64,000 nt of DNA from Auanema rhodensis (taxonomy: Eukaryota > Nematoda > Chromadorea > Rhabditida > Rhabditidae). The translations under genes and the position numbers were made by a program. The notes under the pieces were generated by a model that ran no database searches, had not been told where the DNA came from, and saw only the letters and a list, made by a program, of their open reading frames with translations. Numbering within the stretch: the first letter of the stretch is position 1; every line of letters begins with the position of its first letter. The stretch covers positions 3,100,001 through 3,164,000 of the forward strand of contig OZ059895.1 of assembly GCA_964057225.1 (NCBI GenBank), in the 5' to 3' direction. Positions 37,820-52,184 of the stretch are shown piece by piece.

Positions 37820-40800
37820 TGAACTGACCGACTAATCAGACATGGATCTTTCCAAGTTCTGTTGCTTGAACGGATGTTTTCCTACGAAGGCTAGTAAAAC
37901 ATGCCCTTCAAAGCATCAGAACATGTGATCAAATTCCAATTTTTTTGTATCTATCTTGTAAAGATAGTAATATATCATATGTTGAACACTATGTTGGAAA
38001 GATTTTCATTCAGATTTTTTAATTTTTATTCAGTTTGTTTTTTAAACTTTGATTAAGAACTTTGATTTTTGTACACCCATAAATTATACGCAGCACAGGT
38101 TACCCTTAAATAATGAACTGACCGACTAATCAGACATGGATCTTTCCTAGTTCTGTTGCTTGAATGGATGTTTTCCTACGTAGGCTAGTAAAACATGCCC
38201 TTCAAAGCATCAGAACATGTGATCAAATTCCAATTTTTTTGTATCTATCTTGTAAAGATAGTAATATATCATATGTTGAACACTATGTTGGAAAGATTTT
38301 CATTCAGATTTTTTAATTTTTATTCAGTTTGTTTTTTAAACTTTGATTAAGAACTTTGATTTTTGTACACCCATAAATTATACGCAGCACAGGTTACCCT
38401 TAAATAATGAACTGACCGACTAATCAGACATGGATCTTTCCAAGTTCTGTTGCTTGAACGGATGTTTTCCTACGAAGGCTAGTAAAACATGCCCTTCAAA
38501 GCATCAGAACATGTGATCAAATTCCAATTTTTTTGTATCTATCTTGTAAAGATAGTAATATATCATATGTTGAACACTATGTTGGAAAGATTTTAATTCA
38601 GATTTTCGAACTTTTATTCTGTTTGTTTTTTAAACTTTGATTAAGAACTTTGATTTTTGTACACCCATAAGTTATACGCAGCACAGGTTACCCTTAATTA
38701 ATGAACTGACCGACTAATCAGACATGGATCTTTCCAAGTTCTGTTGCTTGAACGGATGTTTTCCTACGAAGGCTAGTAAAACATGCCCTTCAAAGCATCA
38801 GAACATGTGATCAAATTCCAATTTTTTTGTATCTATCTTGTAAAGATAGTAATATATCATATGTTGAACACTATGTTGGAAAGATTTTAATTCAGATTTT
38901 CGAACTTTTATTCTGTTTGTTTTTTAAACTTTGATTAAGAACTTTGATTTTTGTACACCCATAAGTTATACGCAGCACAGGTTACCCTTAATTAATGAAC
39001 TGACCGACTAATCAGACATGGATCTTTCCTAGTTCTGTTGCTTGAATGGATGTTTTCCTACGTAGGCTAGTAAAACATGCCCTTCAAAGCATCAGAACAT
39101 GTGATCAAATTCCAATTTTTTTGTATCTATCTTGTAAAGATAGTAATATATCATATGTTGAACACTATGTTGGAAAGATTTTAATTCAGATTTTCGAACT
39201 TTTATTCTGTTTGTTTTTTAAACTTTGATTAAGAACTTTGATTTTTGTACACCCATAAGTTATACGCAGCACAGGTTACCCTTAATTAATGAACTGACCG
39301 ACTAATCAGACATGGATCTTTCCAAGTTCTGTTGCTTGAACGGATGTTTTCCTACGAAGGCTAGTAAAACATGCCCTTCAAAGCATCAGAACATGTGATC
39401 AAATTCCAATTTTTTTGTATCTATCTTGTAAAGATAGTAATATATCATATGTTGAACACTATGTTGGAAAGATTTTCATTCAGATTTTTTAATTTTTATT
39501 CAGTTTGTTTTTTAAACTTTGATTAAGAACTTTGATTTTTGTACACCCATAAATTATACGCAGCACAGGTTACCCTTAAATAATGAACTGACCGACTAAT
39601 CAGACATGGATCTTTCCTAGTTCTGTTGCTTGAATGGATGTTTTCCTACGTAGGCTAGTAAAACATGCCCTTCAAAGCATCAGAACATGTGATCAAATTC
39701 CAATTTTTTTGTATCTATCTTGTAAAGATAGTAATATATCATATGTTGAACACTATGTTGGAAAGATTTTCATTCAGATTTTTTAATTTTTATTCAGTTT
39801 GTTTTTTAAACTTTGATTAAGAACTTTGATTTTTGTACACCCATAAATTATACGCAGCACAGGTTACCCTTAATTAATGAACTGACCGACTAATCAGACA
39901 TGGATCTTCCCAAGTTCTGTTGCTTGAATGGATGTTTTCCTACGTAGGCTAGTAAAACATGCCCTTCAAAGCATCAGAACATGTGATCAAATTCCAATTT
40001 TTTTGTATCTATCTTGTAAAGATAGTAATATATCATATGTTGAACACTATGTTGGAAAGATTTTAATTCAGATTTTCGAACTTTTATTCTGTTTGTTTTT
40101 TAAACTTTGATTAAGAACTTTGATTTTTGTACACCCATAAGTTATACGCAGCACAGGTTACCCTTAATTAATGAACTGACCGACTAATCAGACATGGATC
40201 TTTCCAAGTTCTGTTGCTTGAACGGATGTTTTCCTACGAAGGCTAGTAAAACATGCCCTTCAAAGCATCAGAACATGTGATCAAATTCCAATTTTTTTGT
40301 ATCTATCTTGTAAAGATAGTAATATATCATATGTTGAACACTATGTTGGAAAGATTTTCATTCAGATTTTTTAATTTTTATTCAGTTTGTTTTTTAAACT
40401 TTGATTAAGAACTTTGATTTTTGTACACCCATAAATTATACGCAGCACAGGTTACCCTTAAATAATGAACTGACCGACTAATCAGACATGGATCTTTCCT
40501 AGTTCTGTTGCTTGAATGGATGTTTTCCTACGTAGGCTAGTAAAACATGCCCTTCAAAGCATCAGAACATGTGATCAAATTCCAATTTTTTTGTATCTAT
40601 CTTGTAAAGATAGTAATATATCATATGTTGAACACTATGTTGGAAAGATTTTCATTCAGATTTTTTAATTTTTATTCAGTTTGTTTTTTAAACTTTGATT
40701 AAGAACTTTGATTTTTGTACACCCATAAATTATACGCAGCACAGGTTACCCTTAAATAATGAACTGACCGACTAATCAGACATGGATCTTTCCAAGTTCT

Positions 40801-42186
40801 GTTGCTTGAACGGATGTTTTCCTACGAAGGCTAGTAAAACATGCCCTTCAAAGCATCAGAACATGTGATCAAATTCCAATTTTTTTGTATCTATCTTGTA
40901 AAGATAGTAATATATCATATGTTGAACACTATGTTGGAAAGATTTTAATTCAGATTTTCGAACTTTTATTCTGTTTGTTTTTTAAACTTTGATTAAGAAC
41001 TTTGATTTTTGTACACCCATAAGTTATACGCAGCACAGGTTACCCTTAATTAATGAACTGACCGACTAATCAGACATGGATCTTTCCAAGTTCTGTTGCT
41101 TGAACGGATGTTTTCCTACGAAGGCTAGTAAAACATGCCCTTCAAAGCATCAGAACATGTGATCAAATTCCAATTTTTTTGTATCTATCTTGTAAAGATA
41201 GTAATATATCATATGTTGAACACTATGTTGGAAAGATTTTAATTCAGATTTTCGAACTTTTATTCTGTTTGTTTTTTAAACTTTGATTAAGAACTTTGAT
41301 TTTTGTACACCCATAAGTTATACGCAGCACAGGTTACCCTTAATTAATGAACTGACCGACTAATCAGACATGGATCTTTCCTAGTTCTGTTGCTTGAATG
41401 GATGTTTTCCTACGTAGGCTAGTAAAACATGCCCTTCAAAGCATCAGAACATGTGATCAAATTCCAATTTTTTTGTATCTATCTTGTAAAGATAGTAATA
41501 TATCATATGTTGAACACTATGTTGGAAAGATTTTAATTCAGATTTTCGAACTTTTATTCTGTTTGTTTTTTAAACTTTGATTAAGAACTTTGATTTTTGT
41601 ACACCCATAAGTTATACGCAGCACAGGTTACCCTTAATTAATGAACTGACCGACTAATCAGACATGGATCTTTCCAAGTTCTGTTGCTTGAACGGATGTT
41701 TTCCTACGAAGGCTAGTAAAACATGCCCTTCAAAGCATCAGAACATGTGATCAAATTCCAATTTTTTTGTATCTATCTTGTAAAGATAGTAATATATCAT
41801 ATGTTGAACACTATGTTGGAAAGATTTTCATTCAGATTTTTTAATTTTTATTCAGTTTGTTTTTTAAACTTTGATTAAGAACTTTGATTTTTGTACACCC
41901 ATAAATTATACGCAGCACAGGTTACCCTTAAATAATGAACTGACCGACTAATCAGACATGGATCTTTCCTAGTTCTGTTGCTTGAATGGATGTTTTCCTA
42001 CGTAGGCTAGTAAAACATGCCCTTCAAAGCATCAGAACATGTGATCAAATTCCAATTTTTTTGTATCTATCTTGTAAAGATAGTAATATATCATATGTTG
42101 AACACTATGTTGGAAAGATTTTCATTCAGATTTTTTAATTTTTATTCAGTTTGTTTTTTAAACTTTGATTAAGAACTTTGATTTTT

Positions 42187-45100
42187 GTACACCCATAAAT
42201 TATACGCAGCACAGGTTACCCTTAATTAATGAACTGACCGACTAATCAGACATGGATCTTCCCAAGTTCTGTTGCTTGAATGGATGTTTTCCTACGTAGG
42301 CTAGTAAAACATGCCCTTCAAAGCATCAGAACATGTGATCAAATTCCAATTTTTTTGTATCTATCTTGTAAAGATAGTAATATATCATATGTTGAACACT
42401 ATGTTGGAAAGATTTTAATTCAGATTTTCTAACTTTTATTCAGTTTGTTTTTTAAACTTTGATTAAGAACTTTGATTTTTGTACACCCATAAATTATACG
42501 CAGCACAGGTTACCCTTAAATAATGAACTGACCGACTAATCAGACATGGATCTTTCCTAGTTCTGTTGCTTGAATGGATGTTTTCCTACGTAGGCTAGTA
42601 AAACATGCCCTTCAAAGCATCAGAACATGTGATCAAATTCCAATTTTTTTGTATCTATCTTGTAAAGATAGTAATATATCATATGTTGAACACTATGTTG
42701 GAAAGATTTTAATTCAGATTTTCGAACTTTTATTCTGTTTGTTTTTTAAACTTTGATTAAGAACTTTGATTTTTGTACACCCATAAGTTATACGCAGCAC
42801 AGGTTACCCTTAATTAATGAACTGACCGACTAATCAGACATGGATCTTTCCAAGTTCTGTTGCTTGAACGGATGTTTTCCTACGAAGGCTAGTAAAACAT
42901 GCCCTTCAAAGCATCAGAACATGTGATCAAATTCCAATTTTTTTGTATCTATCTTGTAAAGATAGTAATATATCATATGTTGAACACTATGTTGGAAAGA
43001 TTTTCATTCAGATTTTTTAATTTTTATTCAGTTTGTTTTTTAAACTTTGATTAAGAACTTTGATTTTTGTACACCCATAAATTATACGCAGCACAGGTTA
43101 CCCTTAAATAATGAACTGACCGACTAATCAGACATGGATCTTTCCTAGTTCTGTTGCTTGAATGGATGTTTTCCTACGTAGGCTAGTAAAACATGCCCTT
43201 CAAAGCATCAGAACATGTGATCAAATTCCAATTTTTTTGTATCTATCTTGTAAAGATAGTAATATATCATATGTTGAACACTATGTTGGAAAGATTTTCA
43301 TTCAGATTTTTAAATTTTTATTCAGTTTGTTTTTTAAACTTTGATTAAGAACTTTGATTTTTGTACACCCATAAATTATACGCAGCACAGGTTACCCTTA
43401 ATTAATGAACTGACCGACTAATCAGACATGGATCTTCCCAAGTTCTGTTGCTTGAATGGATGTTTTCCTACGTAGGCTAGTAAAACATGCCCTTCAAAGC
43501 ATCAGAACATGTGATCAAATTCCAATTTTTTTGTATCTATCTTGTAAAGATAGTAATATATCATATGTTGAACACTATGTTGGAAAGATTTTAATTCAGA
43601 TTTTCTAACTTTTATTCAGTTTGTTTTTTAAACTTTGATTAAGAACTTTGATTTTTGTACACCCATAAATTATACGCAGCACAGGTTACCCTTAAATAAT
43701 GAACTGACCGACTAATCAGACATGGATCTTTCCTAGTTCTGTTGCTTGAATGGATGTTTTCCTACGTAGGCTAGTAAAACATGCCCTTCAAAGCATCAGA
43801 ACATGTGATCAAATTCCAATTTTTTTGTATCTATCTTGTAAAGATAGTAATATATCATATGTTGAACACTATGTTGGAAAGATTTTAATTCAGATTTTCG
43901 AACTTTTATTCTGTTTGTTTTTTAAACTTTGATTAAGAACTTTGATTTTTGTACACCCATAAGTTATACGCAGCACAGGTTACCCTTAATTAATGAACTG
44001 ACCGACTAATCAGACATGGATCTTTCCAAGTTCTGTTGCTTGAACGGATGTTTTCCTACGAAGGCTAGTAAAACATGCCCTTCAAAGCATCAGAACATGT
44101 GATCAAATTCCAATTTTTTTGTATCTATCTTGTAAAGATAGTAATATATCATATGTTGAACACTATGTTGGAAAGATTTTCATTCAGATTTTTAAATTTT
44201 TATTCAGTTTGTTTTTTAAACTTTGATTAAGAACTTTGATTTTTGTACACCCATAAATTATACGCAGCACAGGTTACCCTTAAATAATGAACTGACCGAC
44301 TAATCAGACATGGATCTTTCCTAGTTCTGTTGCTTGAATGGATGTTTTCCTACGTAGGCTAGTAAAACATGCCCTTCAAAGCATCAGAACATGTGATCAA
44401 ATTCCAATTTTTTTGTATCTATCTTGTAAAGATAGTAATATATCATATGTTGAACACTATGTTGGAAAGATTTTCATTCAGATTTTTTAATTTTTATTCA
44501 GTTTGTTTTTCAAACTTTGATTAAGAACTTTGATTTTTGTACACCCATAAATTATACGCAGCACAGGTTACCCTTAAATAATGAACTGACCGACTAATCA
44601 GACATGGATCTTTCCAAGTTCTGTTGCTTGAACGGATGTTTTCCTACGAAGGCTAGTAAAACATGCCCTTCAAAGCATCAGAACATGTGATCAAATTCCA
44701 ATTTTTTTGTATCTATCTTGTAAAGATAGTAATATATCATATGTTGAACACTATGTTGGAAAGATTTTCATTCAGATTTTTTAATTTTTATTCAGTTTGT
44801 TTTTTAAACTTTGATTAAGAACTTTGATTTTTGTACACCCATAAATTATACGCAGCACAGGTTACCCTTAAATAATGAACTGACCGACTAATCAGACATG
44901 GATCTTTCCTAGTTCTGTTGCTTGAATGGATGTTTTCCTACGTAGGCTAGTAAAACATGCCCTTCAAAGCATCAGAACATGTGATCAAATTCCAATTTTT
45001 TTGTATCTATCTTGTAAAGATAGTAATATATCATATGTTGAACACTATGTTGGAAAGATTTTCATTCAGATTTTTTAATTTTTATTCAGTTTGTTTTTTA

Positions 45101-48100
45101 AACTTTGATTAAGAACTTTGATTTTTGTACACCCATAAATTATACGCAGCACAGGTTACCCTTAAATAATGAACTGACCGACTAATCAGACATGGATCTT
45201 TCCAAGTTCTGTTGCTTGAACGGATGTTTTCCTACGTAGGCTAGTAAAACATGCCCTTCAAAGCATCAGAACATGTGATCACATTCCAATATTTTTGTAT
45301 CTATCTTGTAAAGATAGTAATATATCATATGTTGAACACTATGTTGGAAAGATTTTAATTCAGATTTTCTAACTTTTATTCAGTTTGTTTTTTAAACTTT
45401 GATTAAGAACTTTGATTTTTGTACACCCATAAATTATACGCAGCACAGGTTACCCTTAAATAATGAACTGACCGACTAATCAGACATGGATCTTTCCTAG
45501 TTCTGTTGCTTGAATGGATGTTTTCCTACGTAGGCTAGTAAAACATGCCCTTCAAAGCATCAGAACATGTGATCAAATTCCAATTTTTTTGTATCTATCT
45601 TGTAAAGATAGTAATATATCATATGTTGAACACTATGTTGGAAAGATTTTAATTCAGATTTTCGAACTTTTATTCTGTTTGTTTTTTAAACTTTGATTAA
45701 GAACTTTGATTTTTGTACACCCATAAGTTATACGCAGCACAGGTTACCCTTAATTAATGAACTGACCGACTAATCAGACATGGATCTTTCCAAGTTCTGT
45801 TGCTTGAACGGATGTTTTCCTACGAAGGCTAGTAAAACATGCCCTTCAAAGCATCAGAACATGTGATCAAATTCCAATTTTTTTGTATCTATCTTGTAAA
45901 GATAGTAATATATCATATGTTGAACACTATGTTGGAAAGATTTTCATTCAGATTTTTTAATTTTTATTCAGTTTGTTTTTTAAACTTTGATTAAGAACTT
46001 TGATTTTTGTACACCCATAAATTATACGCAGCACAGGTTACCCTTAAATAATGAACTGACCGACTAATCAGACATGGATCTTTCCTAGTTCTGTTGCTTG
46101 AATGGATGTTTTCCTACGTAGGCTAGTAAAACATGCCCTTCAAAGCATCAGAACATGTGATCAAATTCCAATTTTTTTGTATCTATCTTGTAAAGATAGT
46201 AATATATCATATGTTGAACACTATGTTGGAAAGATTTTCATTCAGATTTTTTAATTTTTATTCAGTTTGTTTTTTAAACTTTGATTAAGAACTTTGATTT
46301 TTGTACACCCATAAATTATACGCAGCACAGGTTACCCTTAATTAATGAACTGACCGACTAATCAGACATGGATCTTCCCAAGTTCTGTTGCTTGAATGGA
46401 TGTTTTCCTACGTAGGCTAGTAAAACATGCCCTTCAAAGCATCAGAACATGTGATCAAATTCCAATTTTTTTGTATCTATCTTGTAAAGATAGTAATATA
46501 TCATATGTTGAACACTATGTTGGAAAGATTTTAATTCAGATTTTCTAACTTTTATTCAGTTTGTTTTTTAAACTTTGATTAAGAACTTTGATTTTTGTAC
46601 ACCCATAAATTATACGCAGCACAGGTTACCCTTAAATAATGAACTGACCGACTAATCAGACATGGATCTTTCCTAGTTCTGTTGCTTGAATGGATGTTTT
46701 CCTACGTAGGCTAGTAAAACATGCCCTTCAAAGCATCAGAACATGTGATCAAATTCCAATTTTTTTGTATCTATCTTGTAAAGATAGTAATATATCATAT
46801 GTTGAACACTATGTTGGAAAGATTTTAATTCAGATTTTCGAACTTTTATTCTGTTTGTTTTTTAAACTTTGATTAAGAACTTTGATTTTTGTACACCCAT
46901 AAGTTATACGCAGCACAGGTTACCCTTAATTAATGAACTGACCGACTAATCAGACATGGATCTTTCCAAGTTCTGTTGCTTGAACGGATGTTTTCCTACG
47001 AAGGCTAGTAAAACATGCCCTTCAAAGCATCAGAACATGTGATCAAATTCCAATTTTTTTGTATCTATCTTGTAAAGATAGTAATATATCATATGTTGAA
47101 CACTATGTTGGAAAGATTTTCATTCAGATTTTTTAATTTTTATTCAGTTTGTTTTTTAAACTTTGATTAAGAACTTTGATTTTTGTACACCCATAAATTA
47201 TACGCAGCACAGGTTACCCTTAAATAATGAACTGACCGACTAATCAGACATGGATCTTTCCTAGTTCTGTTGCTTGAATGGATGTTTTCCTACGTAGGCT
47301 AGTAAAACATGCCCTTCAAAGCATCAGAACATGTGATCAAATTCCAATTTTTTTGTATCTATCTTGTAAAGATAGTAATATATCATATGTTGAACACTAT
47401 GTTGGAAAGATTTTCATTCAGATTTTTTAATTTTTATTCAGTTTGTTTTTTAAACTTTGATTAAGAACTTTGATTTTTGTACACCCATAAATTATACGCA
47501 GCACAGGTTACCCTTAATTAATGAACTGACCGACTAATCAGACATGGATCTTCCCAAGTTCTGTTGCTTGAATGGATGTTTTCCTACGTAGGCTAGTAAA
47601 ACATGCCCTTCAAAGCATCAGAACATGTGATCAAATTCCAATTTTTTTGTATCTATCTTGTAAAGATAGTAATATATCATATGTTGAACACTATGTTGGA
47701 AAGATTTTAATTCAGATTTTCTAACTTTTATTCAGTTTGTTTTTTAAACTTTGATTAAGAACTTTGATTTTTGTACACCCATAAATTATACGCAGCACAG
47801 GTTACCCTTAAATAATGAACTGACCGACTAATCAGACATGGATCTTTCCTAGTTCTGTTGCTTGAATGGATGTTTTCCTACGTAGGCTAGTAAAACATGC
47901 CCTTCAAAGCATCAGAACATGTGATCAAATTCCAATTTTTTTGTATCTATCTTGTAAAGATAGTAATATATCATATGTTGAACACTATGTTGGAAAGATT
48001 TTAATTCAGATTTTCGAACTTTTATTCTGTTTGTTTTTTAAACTTTGATTAAGAACTTTGATTTTTGTACACCCATAAGTTATACGCAGCACAGGTTACC

Positions 48101-48654
48101 CTTAATTAATGAACTGACCGACTAATCAGACATGGATCTTTCCAAGTTCTGTTGCTTGAACGGATGTTTTCCTACGAAGGCTAGTAAAACATGCCCTTCA
48201 AAGCATCAGAACATGTGATCAAATTCCAATTTTTTTGTATCTATCTTGTAAAGATAGTAATATATCATATGTTGAACACTATGTTGGAAAGATTTTCATT
48301 CAGATTTTTAAATTTTTATTCAGTTTGTTTTTTAAACTTTGATTAAGAACTTTGATTTTTGTACACCCATAAATTATACGCAGCACAGGTTACCCTTAAA
48401 TAATGAACTGACCGACTAATCAGACATGGATCTTTCCTAGTTCTGTTGCTTGAATGGATGTTTTCCTACGTAGGCTAGTAAAACATGCCCTTCAAAGCAT
48501 CAGAACATGTGATCAAATTCCAATTTTTTTGTATCTATCTTGTAAAGATAGTAATATATCATATGTTGAACACTATGTTGGAAAGATTTTCATTCAGATT
48601 TTTTAATTTTTATTCAGTTTGTTTTTTAAACTTTGATTAAGAACTTTGATTTTT
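42187..48654. repeat. HOR of 1176 bp (4 monomers), five copies with a 2-monomer insertion
   Basis: Copies start at 42187, 43363, 45127, 46303 and 47479. The order is TTCTAAC-tail unit (ATCTTCCCAAG, TAATTAATG), TTCGAAC-tail unit with ATTCTG, ATAAGTTA/GAACGG/CGAAGG unit with CATTCAG tail, CTAG unit with CATTCAG tail. Two extra units (44539 and 44833) lie between copies two and three. The copy at 45127 has a GATCACATT/AATATTTTT first unit instead. A tail change (TTTTTAAATTTTT for TTTTTTAATTTTT) occurs at 43069, 43951 and 48067. The last unit of the fifth copy (48361) is also the first of the 25-mer. Confidence 0.92.
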
Positions 48655-49690
48655 GTACACCCATAAATTATATGCAGCACAGGTTACCCTTAAATAATGA
48701 ACTGACCGACTAATCAGACATGGATCTTTCCAAGTTCTGTTGCTTGAACGGATGTTTTCCTACGTAGGCTAGTAAAACATGCCCTTCAAAGCATCAGAAC
48801 ATGTGATCAAATTCCAATTTTTTTGTATCTATCTTGTAAAGATAGTAATATATCATATGTTGAACACTATGTTGGAAAGATTTTCATTCAGATTTTTTAA
48901 TTTTTATTCAGTTTGTTTTTTAAACTTTGATTAAGAACTTTGATTTTTGTACACCCATAAATTATACGCAGCACAGGTTACCCTTAAATAATGAACTGAC
49001 CGACTAATCAGACATGGATCTTTCCTAGTTCTGTTGCTTGAATGGATGTTTTCCTACGTAGGCTAGTAAAACATGCCCTTCAAAGCATCAGAACATGTGA
49101 TCAAATTCCAATTTTTTTGTATCTATCTTGTAAAGATAGTAATATATCATATGTTGAACACTATGTTGGAAAGATTTTCATTCAGATTTTTTAATTTTTA
49201 TTCAGTTTGTTTTTTAAACTTTGATTAAGAACTTTGATTTTTGTACACCCATAAATTATACGCAGCACAGGTTACCCTTAATTAATGAACTGACCGACTA
49301 ATCAGACATGGATCTTTCCAAGTTCTGTTGCTTGAACGGATGTTTTCCTACGAAGGCTAGTAAAACATGCCCTTCAAAGCATCAGAACATGTGATCAAAT
49401 TCCAATTTTTTTGTATCTATCTTGTAAAGATAGTAATATATCATATGTTGAACACTATGTTGGAAAGATTTTCATTCAGATTTTTTAATTTTTATTCTGT
49501 TTGTTTTTTAAACTTTGATTAAGAACTTTGATTTTTGTACACCCATAAGTTATACGCAGCACAGGTTACCCTTAATTAATGAACTGACCGACTAATCAGA
49601 CATGGATCTTTCCAAGTTCTGTTGCTTGAACGGATGTTTTCCTACGAAGGCTAGTAAAACATGCCCTTCAAAGCATCAGAACATGTGATC

Positions 49691-49696
49691 GAATTC
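49691..49696. other. GAATTC marker variant (also at 51161, 53809, 58513, 61159)
   Basis: A change in GATCAAATTCC to GATCGAATTCC creates GAATTC in five units only, all in zone E. The spacing 51161 to 58513 is 7352 and 53809 to 61159 is 7350, matching the 25-mer offset on each side of the 296-bp unit. Confidence 0.9.
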
Positions 49697-51888
49697 CAAT
49701 TTTTTTGTATCTATCTTGTAAATATAGTAATATATCATATGTTGAACACTATGTTGGAAAGATTTTCATTCAGATTTTTTAATTTTTATTCAGTTTGTTT
49801 TTTAAACTTTGATTAAGAACTTTGATTTTTGTACACCCATAAATTATACGCAGCACAGGTTACCCTTAAATAATGAACTGACCGACTAATCAGACATGGA
49901 TCTTTCCTAGTTCTGTTGCTTGAATGGATGTTTTCCTACGTAGGCTAGTAAAACATGCCCTTCAAAGCATCAGAACATGTGATCAAATTCCAATTTTTTT
50001 GTATCTATCTTGTAAAGATAGTAATATATCATATGTTGAACACTATGTTGGAAAGATTTTCATTCAGATTTTTTAATTTTTATTCAGTTTGTTTTTTAAA
50101 CTTTGATTAAGAACTTTGATTTTTGTACACCCATAAATTATACGCAGCACAGGTTACCCTTAAATAATGAACTGACCGACTAATCAGACATGGATCTTTC
50201 CAAGTTCTGTTGCTTGAACGGATGTTTTCCTACGTAGGCTAGTAAAACATGCCCTTCAAAGCATCAGAACATGTGATCACATTCCAATATTTTTGTATCT
50301 ATCTTGTAAAGATAGTAATATATCATATGTTGAACACTATGTTGGAAAGATTTTAATTCAGATTTTCTAACTTTTATTCAGTTTGTTTTTTAAACTTTGA
50401 TTAAGAACTTTGATTTTTGTACACCCATAAATTATACGCAGCACAGGTTACCCTTAAATAATGAACTGACCGACTAATCAGACATGGATCTTTCCTAGTT
50501 CTGTTGCTTGAATGGATGTTTTCCTACGTAGGCTAGTAAAACATGCCCTTCAAAGCATCAGAACATGTGATCAAATTCCAATTTTTTTGTATCTATCTTG
50601 TAAAGATAGTAATATATCATATGTTGAACACTATGTTGGAAAGATTTTCATTCAGATTTTTTAATTTTTATTCAGTTTGTTTTTTAAACTTTGATTAAGA
50701 ACTTTGATTTTTGTACACCCATAAATTATACGCAGCACAGGTTACCCTTAATTAATGAACTGACCGACTAATCAGACATGGATCTTTCCAAGTTCTGTTG
50801 CTTGAACGGATGTTTTCCTACGAAGGCTAGTAAAACATGCCCTTCAAAGCATCAGAACATGTGATCAAATTCCAATTTTTTTGTATCTATCTTGTAAAGA
50901 TAGTAATATATCATATGTTGAACACTATGTTGGAAAGATTTTCATTCAGATTTTTTAATTTTTATTCTGTTTGTTTTTTAAACTTTGATTAAGAACTTTG
51001 ATTTTTGTACACCCATAAGTTATACGCAGCACAGGTTACCCTTAATTAATGAACTGACCGACTAATCAGACATGGATCTTTCCAAGTTCTGTTGCTTGAA
51101 CGGATGTTTTCCTACGAAGGCTAGTAAAACATGCCCTTCAAAGCATCAGAACATGTGATCGAATTCCAATTTTTTTGTATCTATCTTGTAAATATAGTAA
51201 TATATCATATGTTGAACACTATGTTGGAAAGATTTTCATTCAGATTTTTTAATTTTTATTCAGTTTGTTTTTTAAACTTTGATTAAGAACTTTGATTTTT
51301 GTACACCCATAAATTATACGCAGCACAGGTTACCCTTAAATAATGAACTGACCGACTAATCAGACATGGATCTTTCCTAGTTCTGTTGCTTGAATGGATG
51401 TTTTCCTACGTAGGCTAGTAAAACATGCCCTTCAAAGCATCAGAACATGTGATCAAATTCCAATTTTTTTGTATCTATCTTGTAAAGATAGTAATATATC
51501 ATATGTTGAACACTATGTTGGAAAGATTTTCATTCAGATTTTTTAATTTTTATTCAGTTTGTTTTTTAAACTTTGATTAAGAACTTTGATTTTTGTACAC
51601 CCATAAATTATACGCAGCACAGGTTACCCTTAAATAATGAACTGACCGACTAATCAGACATGGATCTTTCCAAGTTCTGTTGCTTGAACGGATGTTTTCC
51701 TACGTAGGCTAGTAAAACATGCCCTTCAAAGCATCAGAACATGTGATCACATTCCAATATTTTTGTATCTATCTTGTAAAGATAGTAATATATCATATGT
51801 TGAACACTATGTTGGAAAGATTTTAATTCAGATTTTCTAACTTTTATTCAGTTTGTTTTTTAAACTTTGATTAAGAACTTTGATTTTT

Positions 51889-52184
51889 GTACACCCATAA
51901 ATTATACGCAGCACAGGTTACCCTTAAATAATGAACTGACCAACTAATCAGACATGGATTTTTTTTCTAGTTCTGTTGCTTGAATGGATGTTTTCCTACG
52001 TAGGCTAGTAAAACATGCCCTTCAAAGCATCAGAACATGTGATCAAATTCCAATTTTTTTGTATCTATCTTGTAAAGATAGTAATATATCATATGTTGAA
52101 CACTATGTTGGAAAGATTTTAATTCAGATTTTCGAACTTTTATTCTGTTTGTTTTTTAAACTTTGATTAAGAACTTTGATTTTT
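51889..52184. repeat. 296-bp monomer with T8 run
   Basis: The usual GGATCTTTCCTAG reads GGA, eight T (51959-51966), then CTAG, a gain of two bases. The matching unit of the second 25-mer copy (59241) is normal, so the change arose after the duplication or is a consensus error. The unit also has CCAACTAAT, shared with 52479, 59241 and 59829. Confidence 0.88.

Larger units (their letters stand above)
37483..42186. repeat. HOR of 2352 bp (8 monomers), two copies
   Basis: Copies are 37483-39834 and 39835-42186, all units 294 bp. In each, units 1, 4, 5 and 6 have the TTCGAAC tail with ATTCTGTTTG, and units 2, 3, 7 and 8 have the CATTCAG tail. Units 2, 5, 6 and 7 begin with ATAAGTTA. The first unit differs between copies: TAAATAATG with TTCCTAG at 37483, but TAATTAATG with ATCTTCCCAAG at 39835. 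The ATTCTGTTTG change first appears here and continues to the right edge. Confidence 0.92.
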
